Source of the DNA: Chitinimonas koreensis
GTDB lineage: Bacteria; Pseudomonadota; Gammaproteobacteria; Burkholderiales; Chitinimonadaceae
Direction: 5' to 3'
DNA: 64,000 nt
Assembly (NCBI RefSeq): GCF_014353015.1
Contig: NZ_CP060704.1
Span: 2,319,001 to 2,383,000, forward strand
Below the pieces are notes generated by a model. The model was not told where the DNA came from. It saw only the letters and a list, made by a program, of their open reading frames with translations, and did no database searches. The translations under genes and the position numbers were made by a program. This document shows positions 1 to 11,716 of this stretch, piece by piece. How positions within the stretch are numbered: the first letter of the stretch is position 1; the number at the start of each line of letters is the position of its first letter.

Positions 1-3000
1 CACGTCGGTGACACGGTGACCTTGACGGTGAACGGCAAGACCTTCACCGGCATGGTGCAGGCGGGCAATACCTTCAGCATTGGCGTGCCGGGCGCGGAGC
101 TGGCGGCGGATGCGGGCCACAGCATCTCGGCCAGCGTGACCACGACCGATGCCGCCGGCAACACCGCGACGGCCACGGACACCGAAGGCTACAGCGTCGA
201 CACGACCGTGACGGCCAGCATCACGTTGGATGCGAACATCACGGCCGACGACGTGATCAATGCCAGCGAAGCGGGCCAGACCATTGCGGTCACTGGCACG
301 GTGGGCGGCGATGTCCACGTCGGTGACACGGTGACCTTGACGGTGAACGGCAAGACCTTCACGGGCCAGGTCGTGGCCGGCAACACCTTCAGCATCGGTG
401 TGCCGGGGGCGGATCTGGTGGCCGATGCCGGCCATTCGATCAGCGCATCGGTCACCACGACCGATGCCGCAGGCAATACCGCCACGGCGACGGATACCGA
501 AGGCTACAGCGTCGATACGACCGTGACGGCCAGCATCACGCTGGATTCGAATATCACGGCCGACGACGTGATCAACGCCAGCGAAGCCGGCCAGACCATT
601 GCGATCACCGGCACGGTAGGCGGTGATGCCCACGTCGGCGACACAGTGACGCTGACGGTGAACGGCAAGACCTTCACCGGCACGGTTCAAGCCGGCAACA
701 CCTTCAGCATCGGCGTGCCGGGGCGGATCTGGTGGCTGATGCCGGCCATTCGATCAGCGCGTCGGTCACCACGACCGATGCTGCCGGCAATACCGCGACG
801 GCGACGGATACCGAAGGCTACAGCGTCGATACGACGGTGACGGCCAGCATCACGCTGGATTCGAATATCACGGCCGACGACGTGATCAATGCCAGCGAAG
901 CGGGCCAGACCATTGCGGTCACTGGCACGGTGGGCGGCGATGTCCACGTCGGTGACACGGTGACCTTGACGGTGAACGGCAAGACCTTCACCGGCATGGT
1001 GCAGGCGGGCAATACCTTCAGCATTGGCGTGCCGGGGGCGGACCTGGCAGCCGATGCCGGTCATTCGATCAGCGCGTCGGTCACCACGACCGATGCCGCG
1101 GGCAATACCGCGACGGCCACGGACGCCGAAGGCTACAGCGTCGATACGACCATCAGCGCGACGATCACGCTGAATGCGAACATCACGGCCGACGACGTGA
1201 TCAACGCCAGCGAAGCGGGCCAGACCATTGCGATCACCGGCACGGTGGGCGGCGATGTCCAGGTTGGCGACACGGTGACCCTGACGGTGAACGGCAAGAC
1301 CTTCACGGGCACGGTGCTGGCCGGCAACACCTTCAGCATCGGCGTGCCGGGGCAGATCTGGTGGCCGATGCCGGCCACAGCATCTCGGCCAGCGTGACCA
1401 CGACTGATGCCGCAGGCAATACCGCAACCGCAACGGATACCGAGGGTTACAGCGTCGATACGACCATCAGCGCGACGATCACGCTGGATGCGAACATCAC
1501 GGCCGACGACGTGATCAATGCCAGCGAAGCGGGCCAGACCATTGCGATCACTGGCACGGTGGGCGGCGATGTCCACGTCGGCGACACGGTGACGCTGACG
1601 GTGAACGGCAAGACCTTCACCGGCACGGTGCAGGCCGGGAACACCTTCAGCATCGGCGTGCCGGGCGCAGATCTGGTGGCCGATGCGGGCCACAGCATCT
1701 CGGCCAGCGTCACGACGACCGATGCCGCAGGCAACACCGCCACGGCCACGGACACCGAGGGCTACAGCGTCGATACGACCATCAGCGCGACGATCACGCT
1801 GGATGCGAACATCACGGCCGACGACGTGATCAATGCCAGCGAAGCGGGCCAGACCATTGCGGTCACTGGCACGGTGGGCGGCGATGTCCACGTCGGCGAC
1901 ACGGTGACCTTGACGGTGAACGGCAAGACCTTCACGGGCACGGTGCAGGCGGGTAATACCTTCAGCATCGGGGTGCCGGGTGCAGATCTGGTGGCCGATG
2001 TGGGTCATTCGATCAGCGCGTCGGTCACCACGACCGATGCCGCAGGCAACACCGCCACCGCGACGGATACCGAGGGTTACAGCGTCGATACGACCGTGAC
2101 GGCCAGCATCACGCTGGACGCCAATATCACGGCCGACGACGTGATCAACGCCAGCGAAGCGGGCCAGACCATTGCGGTCACTGGCACGGTGGGCGGCGAC
2201 GCCCACGTCGGCGACACGGTGACCCTGATGGTGAACGGCAAGACCTTCACCGGCATGGTGCAGGCGGGCAATACCTTCAGCATTGGCGTGCCGGGCGCGG
2301 ACCTGGCGGCGGATGCGGGCCACAGCATCTCGGCCAGCGTGACCACGACCGATGCCGCCGGCAACACCGCGACGGCCACGGACACCGAAGGCTACAGCGT
2401 CGACACGACCGTGACGGCCAGCATCACGCTGGACGCCAACATCACGGCCGACGACGTGATCAACGCCAGTGAAGCGGGCCAGACCATTGCGGTCACTGGC
2501 ACGGTGGGCGGCGATGTCCACGTCGGTGACACGGTGACCTTGACGGTGAATGGCAAGACCTTCACGGGCCAGGTCGTGGCCGGCAACACCTTCAGCATCG
2601 GGGTGCCGGGTGCAGACCTGGTGGCCGATGCCGGCCACAGCATCTCGGCCAGCGTGACCACGACCGATGCCGCAGGCAACACCGCAACCGCAACGGATAC
2701 CGAGGGCTACAGCGTCGACACGACCGTGACGGCCAGCATCACGCTGGACGCCAACATCACGGCCGACGACGTGATCAACGCCAGCGAAGCGGGCCAGACC
2801 ATTGCGGTCACCGGCACGGTGGGTGGTGATGTCCACGTCGGCGACACGGTGACGCTGACGGTGAACGGCAAGACCTTCACTGGCGCGGTTCAAGCCGGCA
2901 ACACCTTCAGCATCGGCGTGCCGGGTGCAGACTTGGTGGCCGATGCCGGTCATGCGATCAGCGCGTCGGTCACCACGACCGATGCCGCAGGCAATACCGC

Positions 3001-3354
3001 AACCGCGACGGATACCGAAGGCTACAGCGTCGATACGACGGTGACGGCCAGCATCACGCTGGACGCCAATATCACGGCCGACGACGTGATCAACGCCAGC
3101 GAAGCGGGCCAGACCATTGCGGTCACCGGCACGGTGGGCGGCGACGTCCACGTCGGCGACACGGTGACCTTGACGGTGAACGGCAAGACCTTCACGGGCA
3201 CGGTGCTGGTCGGCAACACCTTCAGCATTGGTGTTCCGGGCGCGGATCTGGTGGCCGATGCGGGCCACAGCATCTCGGCCAGCGTCACCACGACCGATGC
3301 GGCAGGCAACACCGCCACGGCGACGGACACTGAAGGCTATACCGTCGACACATC
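1..3354 (+). repeat. Eleven tandem 315-bp Ig-like repeat units in the adhesin
   Basis: The unit start (encoding HVGDTVTLTVNGKTF) recurs at 1, 316, 631, 945, 1260, 1574, 1889, 2204, 2519, 2834 and 3149. Spacing is 315 bp except for two 314-bp steps, which mark the two missing bases. Units differ at only a few positions, for example TGMVQ, TGQVV, TGTVQ, TGAVQ or TGTVL after the KTF motif. Confidence 0.95.
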
Positions 3355-6300
3355 CCTCCCACAGCTCGATCTTGACGCCTCCGCCAGCGGTACCGGCTAC
3401 ACGGCGACCTTTACCGAGAACGGCACCGGCGTTTCGATCGCCGATAGCGACATTTCGATCACCGATGCCGATTCGACCTCGATGACCGGCGCCACCATCA
3501 CGTTGACGAATGCGCAGGTCGGCGATGCACTGACCGTGGGCAGCCTGCCCGCGGGCATCACGTCGACCGTTTCCGGCAACGTCATTACGCTGTCCGGCAG
3601 TGCCAGCCTGGCCGATTACCAGGCGGCGATCCGCGCCATCACCTTCGCGAATGGCAGCGAGACACCTTCCAGCACGCCGAGGACCATCGAAGTCGTTGTA
3701 ACCGATGGCAACAATGCTTCGAATACCGCGATCGCGACGATCAACGTCATTCCGGTCAACGACGCACCGGTCAACACCGTGCCGGTGGCGCAGGCCACCA
3801 GCGAAGACGTGGCCAAGGTGTTCTCGACGGCCAACGGCAATGCGATCACGGTCGCGGATGTCGATGGCGGCACGCTGACCACCACGGTTTCGATCGGCAA
3901 CGGCACCCTGACGGCGATCGCCACGGCCGGCGTCACCATCACCGGCAATGGCACCGGCTCGGTCACGCTGAGCGGCACTGCCTCGGCGATCAACGCCGCG
4001 CTGAACGGCCTGAGCTACGCCCCGACCGCCGACTACAACGGCAATGCCACGCTGACCGTGGTGACCAGCGACGGCACCGCCAGCGACACGGACACCGTGG
4101 CGATCACGGTGAACCCGGTGGCCGACATCGCCGCCGATACGGCGACGGTCAGTGAAGACGCTACTGTCACCATCGACGTGCTGGCCAATGACAGCTTCGA
4201 GAATGCTGGCCGGACGATCACTGCTGTGAACGGTACGGCAATCACTGCTGGTGGTTCGGCCGTTGCTGTGACTAACGGCACGGTTAGCCTCGCTGCTGAC
4301 GGCAAACTGGTCTTCACGCCGACCGCCAACTACAACGGCGCCGCCAGCTTCAACTACACGGTGACCTCGGGCGGTGTAACCGAAACGGCGACGGTCAACG
4401 TCACCGTCAATCCGGTCAATGATGTGCCGGTCAACACCGTGCCGGTGGCGCAATCCACCAGCGAAGACGTGGCCAAGGTGTTCTCGACGGCCAACGGCAA
4501 CGCGATCACGGTCGCGGATGTCGACGGCGGCACGCTGACCACCACGGTTTCGATCGGCAACGGCACCCTGACGGCGATCGCCACGGCCGGCGTCACCATC
4601 ACCGGCAATGGCACCGGCTCGGTCACGCTGAGCGGCACCGCCTCGGCGATCAACGCCGCGCTGAACGGCCTGAGCTACGCCCGACCGCCGACTACAACGG
4701 CAATGCCACGCTGACCGTGGTGACCTCGGACGGCACCGCCAGCGACACCGACACCGTGGCGATCACGGTGAACCCGGTAGCCGACATCACTGCCGACACC
4801 GCGACCACCAACGAAGACAACGCCGTCACGATCGACGTATTGGCCAACGACAGCTTCGAGAATGCCGGCCGCGCGATCACCGCGATCAACGGCACGGCGG
4901 TCACGGCTGGCGGTTCGGCCGTCGCCGTGACCAACGGCACGGTCAGCCTGGGCGTCGACGGCAAGCTGGTGTTTACGCCGGCCGCCAACTACAACGGCGC
5001 CGCCAGCTTCAACTACACCGTGACCTCGGGCGGTGTAACCGAAACGGCGACGGTCAACGTCACCGTCAATCCGGTCAATGATGTGCCGGTCAACACCGTG
5101 CCGGTGGCGCAATCCACCAGCGAAGACGTGGCCAAGGTGTTTTCGACCGCCAACGGCAATGCGATCACGGTCGCCGACGTCGACGGCGGCACGTTGACCA
5201 CCACGGTTTCGATCGGCAACGGCACGCTGACGGCGATCGCTACAGCCGGTGTCACCATCACCGGCAACGGCACGGGCTCGGTCACGCTGAGCGGCACCGC
5301 CTCGGCGATCAACGCCGCGCTGAACGGCTTGAGCTATGCCCCGACCGCCGACTACAACGGCAATGCCACGCTGACCGTGGTGACCAGCGACGGCACCGCC
5401 AGCGACACCGACACCGTGGCGATCACGGTGAACCCGGTGGCCGACATCACTGCCGACACCGCGACCACCAACGAAGACAACGCCGTCACGATCGACGTGC
5501 TGGCCAACGACAGCTTCGAGAACGCCGGCCGCGCGATCACCGCGATCAACGGCACGGCGATCACGGCTGGCGGTTCGGCCGTCGCCGTGACCAACGGCAC
5601 GGTCAGCCTGGGCGTCGACGGCAAGCTGGTGTTCACGCCGGCCGCCAACTACAACGGCGCCGCCAGCTTCAACTACACGGTGACTTCGGGCGGCGTGACC
5701 GAGACGGCGACGGTCAACGTCACCGTCAATGCGGTCAACGACCCGCCGGTGCTCGATCTCGACGCCAACAACTCGAGCGGCGCGACCGGGGCCAACTACA
5801 CCACCAGCTACACCGAGCAGGCCGCCGGCGTGGCGATCAGCGACAGCGACATCAGCATCACCGATGTCGACAGCAGCAACCTGACCGGCGCCACCATCAC
5901 GCTGACCAACCGCCAGGGCAACGACATCCTCAATCTCGGCACGCTGCCGAGCGGCATCACCGGTACCGTCTCCACCACGGCCGGCCAGGTGGTGGTCACG
6001 CTGAGCGGCTCGGGCAGCCTCGCGGCCTACCAGAGCGCGATCAACGCGATCACCTTCTCCAGCCCCGACGACAACCCGGGCAGCACCGCGCGCAACGTGA
6101 CCGTGACGGTGACCGACGGCAGCGCCACCAGCAACGTCGCCACCACCACCATCAACGTGACGCCGATCAACGACGCGCCGACCACCAACAATGTCAGCGC
6201 CAGCGGCAGCGAGGATCCGGCCACGCCGATCAGCGTGACGCTGACCGGCGCCGACGTCGACGGCACGGTCGCCAGCTTCAGCGTATCGGGCCTGCCGGCC

Positions 6301-9176
6301 AACGGCACGCTGTACCGCGACGCGGCGATGACGCAGGCGGTGACGGCCGGGACCGACCTGGCCGCCAGCGGCAATTCGCTGACGCTGTATTTCAAGCCCA
6401 GCCTCAACTGGAACGGCTCGACCAGCTTCCAGTACGCCGCCAAGGACAACCTCGGCCTGGTCGATGCCACGCCGGCCACCGCGACCATCACGGTCAGCGC
6501 GGTCAACGATGCGCCGACCGCCAGCCCGAGCGCGGTGACCGGTACCGAGGACACCGCCTACGTGTTCGGCTGGAACGAGTTCGGCGTCGCCGACGTGGAC
6601 AGCAGCAGCGGCTTCTCGATCCGCATCACCGGCCTGCCGGCCGACGGCCGCCTGCAGTACAACGGCGGTTCGGGCTTCGTCGACGTGACGGCCAACCAGG
6701 TGATCAGCCAGGCCGACATCGCGGCCGGCAAGCTGCGCTTCGTGCCCGATACGCACGAGTCGGGCTACGGTGGCTTCGCCGGCACCGGTACCGGCAACCT
6801 CAAGCAGGACTACGCCTCGTTCACCTTCCAGCCGAGCGACGGCAGCGCCACCGGCAGCACGGCGACCATGCGCATCGACATCAACCCGGTGGCCGACAAG
6901 CCGAACCTGACGGTGACCAATGCCGCCTCGAGCGAAATCCTGGTCACCAGCTGGGAAACCGCAGCCAACAGCGATTCGACCTCGGAGGTTGTGGCCGGCC
7001 CGACGCTGGAGGGCTGGACGTTGATCACCAGTCCGGATGCCTTCTCGGGCGGCACCAATGCCTTCGAGATCTGGCATACCGGCGATAGCCAGCAGCGCCA
7101 GGACGGCGGCTACAACACCATCAGCCTGGCGCCGGGCAACGGCAGCAACGCGCTGGAGCTGAACAACTCCAGTACCAATCCGCAGACGCTGGGCATCGAG
7201 CGCAACGTCACCACCGAAGCCGGCAAGGTCTACGACCTGTCGTTCGATTACGCCGGCCGGCCGGGCTTCGATACCAGCTACACCCAGGTGGCGGTCTACG
7301 TCGATGGCGTCAAGATCGCGTCCTATGCCTCGACCAGCCCGCAGAACGGCTTCAACTGGGAGAACCTGCACTTCAGCTTCACCGGCAACGGCAGCAGCCA
7401 GAAGATCCAGATCGTCACCGACGCCAGTTCGTTCAACGCGGCCGGCCGCGGCGCGATGATCGACGACATCCACCTGACGTCCTACCAGGGGTGGTCGCCG
7501 GCAATGCCTCGAGTGGCACCAAGACCGAGGTGTCGCTGTCGTCCTACGTCAACGCCAGCCTGGTCGACACCGACGGCTCCGAGACGCTGACGCTGACCTT
7601 CAGCAATCTGCCGAGCGGCGCGACCATCATCACCAGCTCGCATCCGTCGGGCTACACGGTGGTGGGCAACGCGGTCACCATCCCGGCTAGCGAGCTGGCC
7701 GGCGCCAAGCTGCAGCTGCCGGCCAGCCTGCTCGGCGACGTCGGCATCGACGTGACGGCGACCGCCACCGAGCCGAACGGCAGCACAGCCACCAACGCCA
7801 GCCACGTCGATTTCCACGTGCTCAGCAATGCGGTGAGTTCGGCGCCGGCAGGGCTCAACCTGCAGCTCAGCTCGACCACCCAGTCGGTCAGCACCAGCGG
7901 CCTGCGCGGCGAGTACTACGGTTACAACGACACCACGGTGAGCGGCAACCAGGCGCACTCGGACGACCGCACGGTCGGCAACCTCGACGCGGTGCAGGAT
8001 CTGTCCACGCTGATCAATGCCCGCGACACCCGGACCGCCGACATCGTCGGCACCAATACCGCGGCGCAGACCAGCGCGGTGGACGCCGCCTTCAACGCAG
8101 GCAAGCTCGACTACGGCCGCGATCCGGTGATCACCGGCAGCCTCGGCACCAACCCGGATATCACGTCGAACAACACCACCGTCACCAGCGGCGAGCTGTA
8201 CAAGTTCCTCGGCAACGGTACGACCGGGGATTCGACCTCGATCGTGGCGCAGGCGAGCTTCGGCAAGACCACCGACGCGATGATGCGTTTCGTCGGCGCG
8301 GCCTACTTCAACGGCGGCAGCTACGACTTCCGCGTCACCGCCGACGACGGCTTCCGCCTGAGCATCGGCGGCGAGATCGCCGCCGTGTACGACGCCAACC
8401 AGTCGCCGACCACGCGCACCTACACCGGAGTGCAGATCGGCGAGGGCCTGTCGCCGGTCGAGCTGCTGTACTGGGAGCAGGGCGGCAATGCGCGGCTGCT
8501 GGTCGAATTCAAGCCGACCGGCAGCGCCGACAGCGCCTACCACACCCTGTCACTCGACGACCTCGGCCTGTTCGGTTCGGGTACCACGCCGACGCTGACC
8601 TCGCTGCAGGACATCGTCGAGAGCAGCACCAACGGCCAGTACCTGATCCGCACCGGCGAGGAGGTGTCCGGGACGGTCCAAGGCGACCAGATCACCGGCA
8701 GCGACGGCCGCGATGCGCTGCATGGCCTGGCCGGCAACGACACGCTGTCGGGCGGCGGCGGTGCCGACCTGATCGACGGCGGTGCGGGCCACGACATGCT
8801 GACCGGCGGCCTGGGCGGCGATACCTTCAAGTGGACGCTCAGCGATGCGGGCACCGCCGGCAACCCGGCGATCGACCACATCACCGACTTCGACAGCACG
8901 GCCAAGAGCGACGTCCTCGATCTGCGCGACCTGCTGCAGGGCGAGAACCACGCCAGCGGCATCGGCAACCTGGCCAACTACCTGCAGGTGGAACACGTCG
9001 GCAACAACACCGTGATCCATGTCAGCAGCTCGGGCGGCTTCACCAGCGGCTACAACGCGTCGGCCGAGAACCAGCAGATCATCCTCGACAACGTCGACCT
9101 GACCGGCAACGGCACGTTGAGCAATGCCGCGATCATCGACGACCTGATCAAGAAGGGGAAACTGTCGACCGACTGA
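1..9176 (+). CDS. Giant LapA/BapA-type RTX adhesin, C-terminal part (5' end outside window; four apparent -1 frameshifts)
   Basis: Surface adhesin secreted by a type I system and held in the outer membrane; the LapD/LapG genes just downstream indicate c-di-GMP control of its release. The reading frame is open from base 1, so the N-terminal retention module is outside the window. Order seen: eleven 105-residue Ig-like repeats (to about 3354); a single module; three 220-residue cadherin-like plus VCBS-like pairs (about 3766-5742); a module related to the first single one; two cadherin-like modules; a beta-sandwich, carbohydrate-binding-like region (about 6900-7480); a PA14-like domain (about 7895-8575, begins GLRGEYYG, contains FRVTADDGFRLSIGG); RTX calcium repeats such as GGGGADLIDGGAGHDML (about 8735-8830); and a type I secretion C-terminal target region. 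The frame changes near 721, 1350, 4681 and 7489, each explained by one base missing from a G or C run when compared with sister repeats or context. Family assignment is confident; the frameshifts are probably sequence errors. Confidence 0.9.
3769..5742 (+). repeat. Three tandem 660-bp modules in the adhesin
   Basis: The segment beginning with codons for VNTVPVAQ recurs at about 3769, 4429 and 5088. Each copy encodes a cadherin-like half (TSEDVAKVFSTANGNAITV) and a VCBS-like half (TIDVLANDSFENAGR, then YNGAASFNYTVTSGG). The copies are nearly identical; the second is one base short near 4681. Confidence 0.93.
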
Positions 9177-9212
9177 TGTCCGAACCGGCGCGCTGTCCCG
9201 GCGCAGCAAGCG

Positions 9213-9252
9213 AAACAGCCGCACGATCTGCATCGTGCGGCTGTTTTGTTTT
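9213..9252 (+). terminator. Intrinsic terminator of the adhesin gene
   Basis: A long perfect stem (AACAGCCGCACGAT paired with ATCGTGCGGCTGTT around a CTGC loop) runs into TTGTTTT about 37 bases after the adhesin stop codon. Confidence 0.85.
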
Positions 9253-9613
9253 GGATTGCGGAGGGGAATCAGGCTTTTACATGGGGGGTTTATCCCTTCA
9301 AGTTCCTAAGCGCCGAATCGCACGCGATCCTTCTCCCGCACGCGGGAGAAGGTGGCCCGGAGGGCTGGATGAGGGTTGGACATTTGGGTATTCGGCTGTG
9401 CCCTGAATTGCATCGCTGTCGGAATGAATTCCGGCCTACATATGGCTTGCTCATCGGATCCTCAACGCCAAACGCCAAACGCCGAGAGTCGAAGAGCGAA
9501 AGGTCGAAGTAGCTAGGCACGAGCGGAGCGAGGCTCCCTCGCGGCGGCGAGGGCGGGGGGAGTAGGAATGAATCAAGGTCGAGCCAAATGGTCGAGTCGT
9601 CACGAATGACAAA
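9253..9613. repeat. Intergenic dispersed-repeat cluster
   Basis: No gene is supported here. The stretch holds a short palindrome of the GTCGGAATGAATTCCG type (about 9418-9439) and two fragments of a composite element (around 9325-9380, with CTTCTCCCGCACGCGGGAGAA, and around 9520-9575, with GCGGCGGCGAGGGCGGGG) that recur near 19.6, 30.4, 30.6, 32.5 and 57.0 kb. Confidence 0.7.
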
Positions 9614-9634
9614 GCGCCCGGCTTTGCCGGGCGC
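9614..9634 (-). terminator. Intrinsic terminator of lapD
   Basis: Perfect hairpin with arm GCGCCCGGC and a three-base loop; on the minus strand it is followed by TTTGT. The same stem recurs after four other genes in this window. Confidence 0.7.
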
Positions 9635-9683
9635 CCGCACCGAACTTCAATACAGCACAGAAGCCGATTACATCAGGCTCGAC

Positions 9684-11606
9684 TCAGGCTCGATAGAGCT
9701 GAGTGGCCAACGGCCCGGTGATGCCATGCACGCCGAGCTGCTTCAGGCACTGCCATTCGGCCTCGCCATGCACCGCCTCGGCCAGCACGCGCAGGCCGGC
9801 GCCGCCGGAGACGCCGATGATGGCCTTGACCAGTTGCTGGTTGCCCGGCTGGCTGTCGATGTCGCGGATGAAGCTGCCGTCGATCTTCAGGTAGTCGAGC
9901 CGCAGGTCGTATAACGCCGGGATGCGGCCGAACTGGCGGCCGAAGTGCTCGATGCCGATCTTGCAGCCGAAGCCGCGTGCAGCCGAGGCGAACTCGGCCA
10001 GCTTCTCGTAGTCGCCGCCCAGGCCGTATTCGTTGACCTCGAACCACAGCCGGCCGGCCACCGCGCGGTAGCGCTCGAGCAGTGAGCGCATCGAGGCGAT
10101 GAAGCCGGCGTCGGCGATCGAGGCCGCCGACAGGTTGACCGCGATCTCGCCGGTCTCGCGCTGCAGCCGCTCGGCAGCCAGCTCGACCGCGATCAGGTCG
10201 AGCTGGGCCAGCAGGCCGAAGCGCGCCGCCATCGGCATGAACTTGCCCGCGGTGACCAGCTCGCCGTCGGGCCGGCGCAGCCGCAGCAGCACCTCATGGT
10301 GGAGCAGGGCGCTGTCCTGGTCGAGCACCGGGAAGCTGGCCATCTCGAAGGCGCGGCCGGCCAGCGCCTGCTCGAGCTCCTCGCGCCAGGCCGCCACGGT
10401 GTCGGCCGCGGCGCCTTCCTGCTCGGCCAGCGCCAGCGCGTTGCCGCTGTCGGCCTCGGCGCGCGCCAGCGCCTGGTCGGCGGCCGACAGGAGGCTGCCT
10501 TCGCCCATGCCGGCGCGGTAGAAGGCGGCGCCGGCGTGGGCGGCGGTGCCGTGCTGCTGGTCGGCCGCCACGCCGAGCTCGCCGAGCGCCTGCAGGCAGG
10601 CCCGGCCGATCGCCTCGGTTTCCTCGCGGCTGGCGCCGGGCAGCAGCAGCACGAAATCGGCGCCGTTCAGGCGGGCCAGCAGGCTGTCGCCCTGGCTCGC
10701 GCTGCAGCGAGCCAGGGCGGCGCCGACGCCGCGCAGGTATTCGTCGGTGCCGGCGCGGCCGCGGCTGCGATTGATGCCGGCCAGGTCGTGCAGCCGCACC
10801 AGCAGCACCGAGCCGTTCGGCGCAGCATTCTCGTCGGTGAGCGCCTGGCGCAGCCGGCCGAGGAAGTTGTCGCGGTTCGGCAGCCCGGTCAGGCCGTCGC
10901 GGTTGGCCGAGGCGCGCAGCTCGTCGATGCGGGCGGCCTGCTCGGCGAACATCGACTTCACCCGGTCGACCATCGCGTTCATGGTGCGCACCACCAGGCG
11001 CAGCTCGGTCACGTTCGGCTCGCGGATGGTGATGAAATGGCGTTCGCCGATCGCTTCGGCCTGCCGTACCAGCTCGCGCAGCGGCTGGCGCACCCAGCGG
11101 ATCAGCGCGGTCACCGCGATGCCGGACAGCAGGCCGGTCAGCGCCATCACCGCCAGGAAGGTCAGCGCGCCGTCCCACAGCGATTGATAGGCGAAGCGCT
11201 CGTGCGCCACCACCTCGACCCGGCCGGCCTGGCTCCAGCCGTTCGACACCATGCCGGTACCGCGCTCGACGCGCAGCGGCACCAGCTTCATGAACCAGTC
11301 GGGCACCCGTTCGGGCCGCGAATCGTTGATCCGCTCGACCGCCACCTTGCCGTGGACGTCGAGGTAGCGGATCACCCGGAAGTGGCCCGAATCGAACAGC
11401 GCGCTGACCATCAGCTCGACCGTGGCCGGGTCCTTGCTCTGCTGCGACATCGAGAGCGCCAGCGAGGCCGCGTTGTCGGCGCTCTGCGCCATCAGTTGCT
11501 GCTCGAGGTACTGCCGCGCCGTGGTCAGGTTGACCACGAAGCCGCCGACGAAGGCGAGCAGGGTCGACAGCAGTACGATCAGCCAGAGCTGTCGGAGCAG
11601 GGACAT
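9684..11606 (-). CDS. lapD: LapD-like inner-membrane c-di-GMP receptor (degenerate GGDEF-EAL)
   Basis: 640 residues. An N-terminal transmembrane helix, a periplasmic LapD/MoxY-type sensor region (about residues 30-150, containing VSNGWSQAG), a second membrane helix (about 153-175), a HAMP-like segment, a GGDEF domain whose signature is NGADF, and an EAL domain reading EVLLRL and EHFG. The loss of the signature residues fits a receptor without catalytic activity, as in LapD of Pseudomonas fluorescens, which binds c-di-GMP and sequesters the LapG protease. Start chosen at the ATG preceded by AGGAGAACCGATC; an upstream TTG would add eight residues. It lies directly between the adhesin and lapG, and that context strengthens the call. 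Confidence 0.9.
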   Translation of the reverse strand: MSLLRQLWLIVLLSTLLAFVGGFVVNLTTARQYLEQQLMAQSADNAASLALSMSQQSKDPATVELMVSALFDSGHFRVIRYLDVHGKVAVERINDSRPERVPDWFMKLVPLRVERGTGMVSNGWSQAGRVEVVAHERFAYQSLWDGALTFLAVMALTGLLSGIAVTALIRWVRQPLRELVRQAEAIGERHFITIREPNVTELRLVVRTMNAMVDRVKSMFAEQAARIDELRASANRDGLTGLPNRDNFLGRLRQALTDENAAPNGSVLLVRLHDLAGINRSRGRAGTDEYLRGVGAALARCSASQGDSLLARLNGADFVLLLPGASREETEAIGRACLQALGELGVAADQQHGTAAHAGAAFYRAGMGEGSLLSAADQALARAEADSGNALALAEQEGAAADTVAAWREELEQALAGRAFEMASFPVLDQDSALLHHEVLLRLRRPDGELVTAGKFMPMAARFGLLAQLDLIAVELAAERLQRETGEIAVNLSAASIADAGFIASMRSLLERYRAVAGRLWFEVNEYGLGGDYEKLAEFASAARGFGCKIGIEHFGRQFGRIPALYDLRLDYLKIDGSFIRDIDSQPGNQQLVKAIIGVSGGAGLRVLAEAVHGEAEWQCLKQLGVHGITGPLATQLYRA

Positions 11607-11716
11607 GATCGGTTCTCCTTGTGTTGCCAAATCTTCGGATGGTGCCGTGCAGGCCGCGCGGGCATGCGGTTACTTTTCACGCTTGCGCCGCCGCGCGAGG
11701 CCGCGACGGCGCGCGC

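Noticed and set aside
1133..4453. Long minus-strand open frame opposite the adhesin repeats
   Set aside because: It mirrors the repeat codons of the plus strand, is Arg/Asp/Gly/His rich and has no family features; it is an antisense shadow of a high-GC gene.
3769..5742. CRISPR-like array
   Set aside because: The repeats are long protein-coding modules with no spacers.
4675..7473. Second long minus-strand open frame opposite the adhesin
   Set aside because: Same reason: repetitive, low-complexity composition complementary to the cadherin-like modules.
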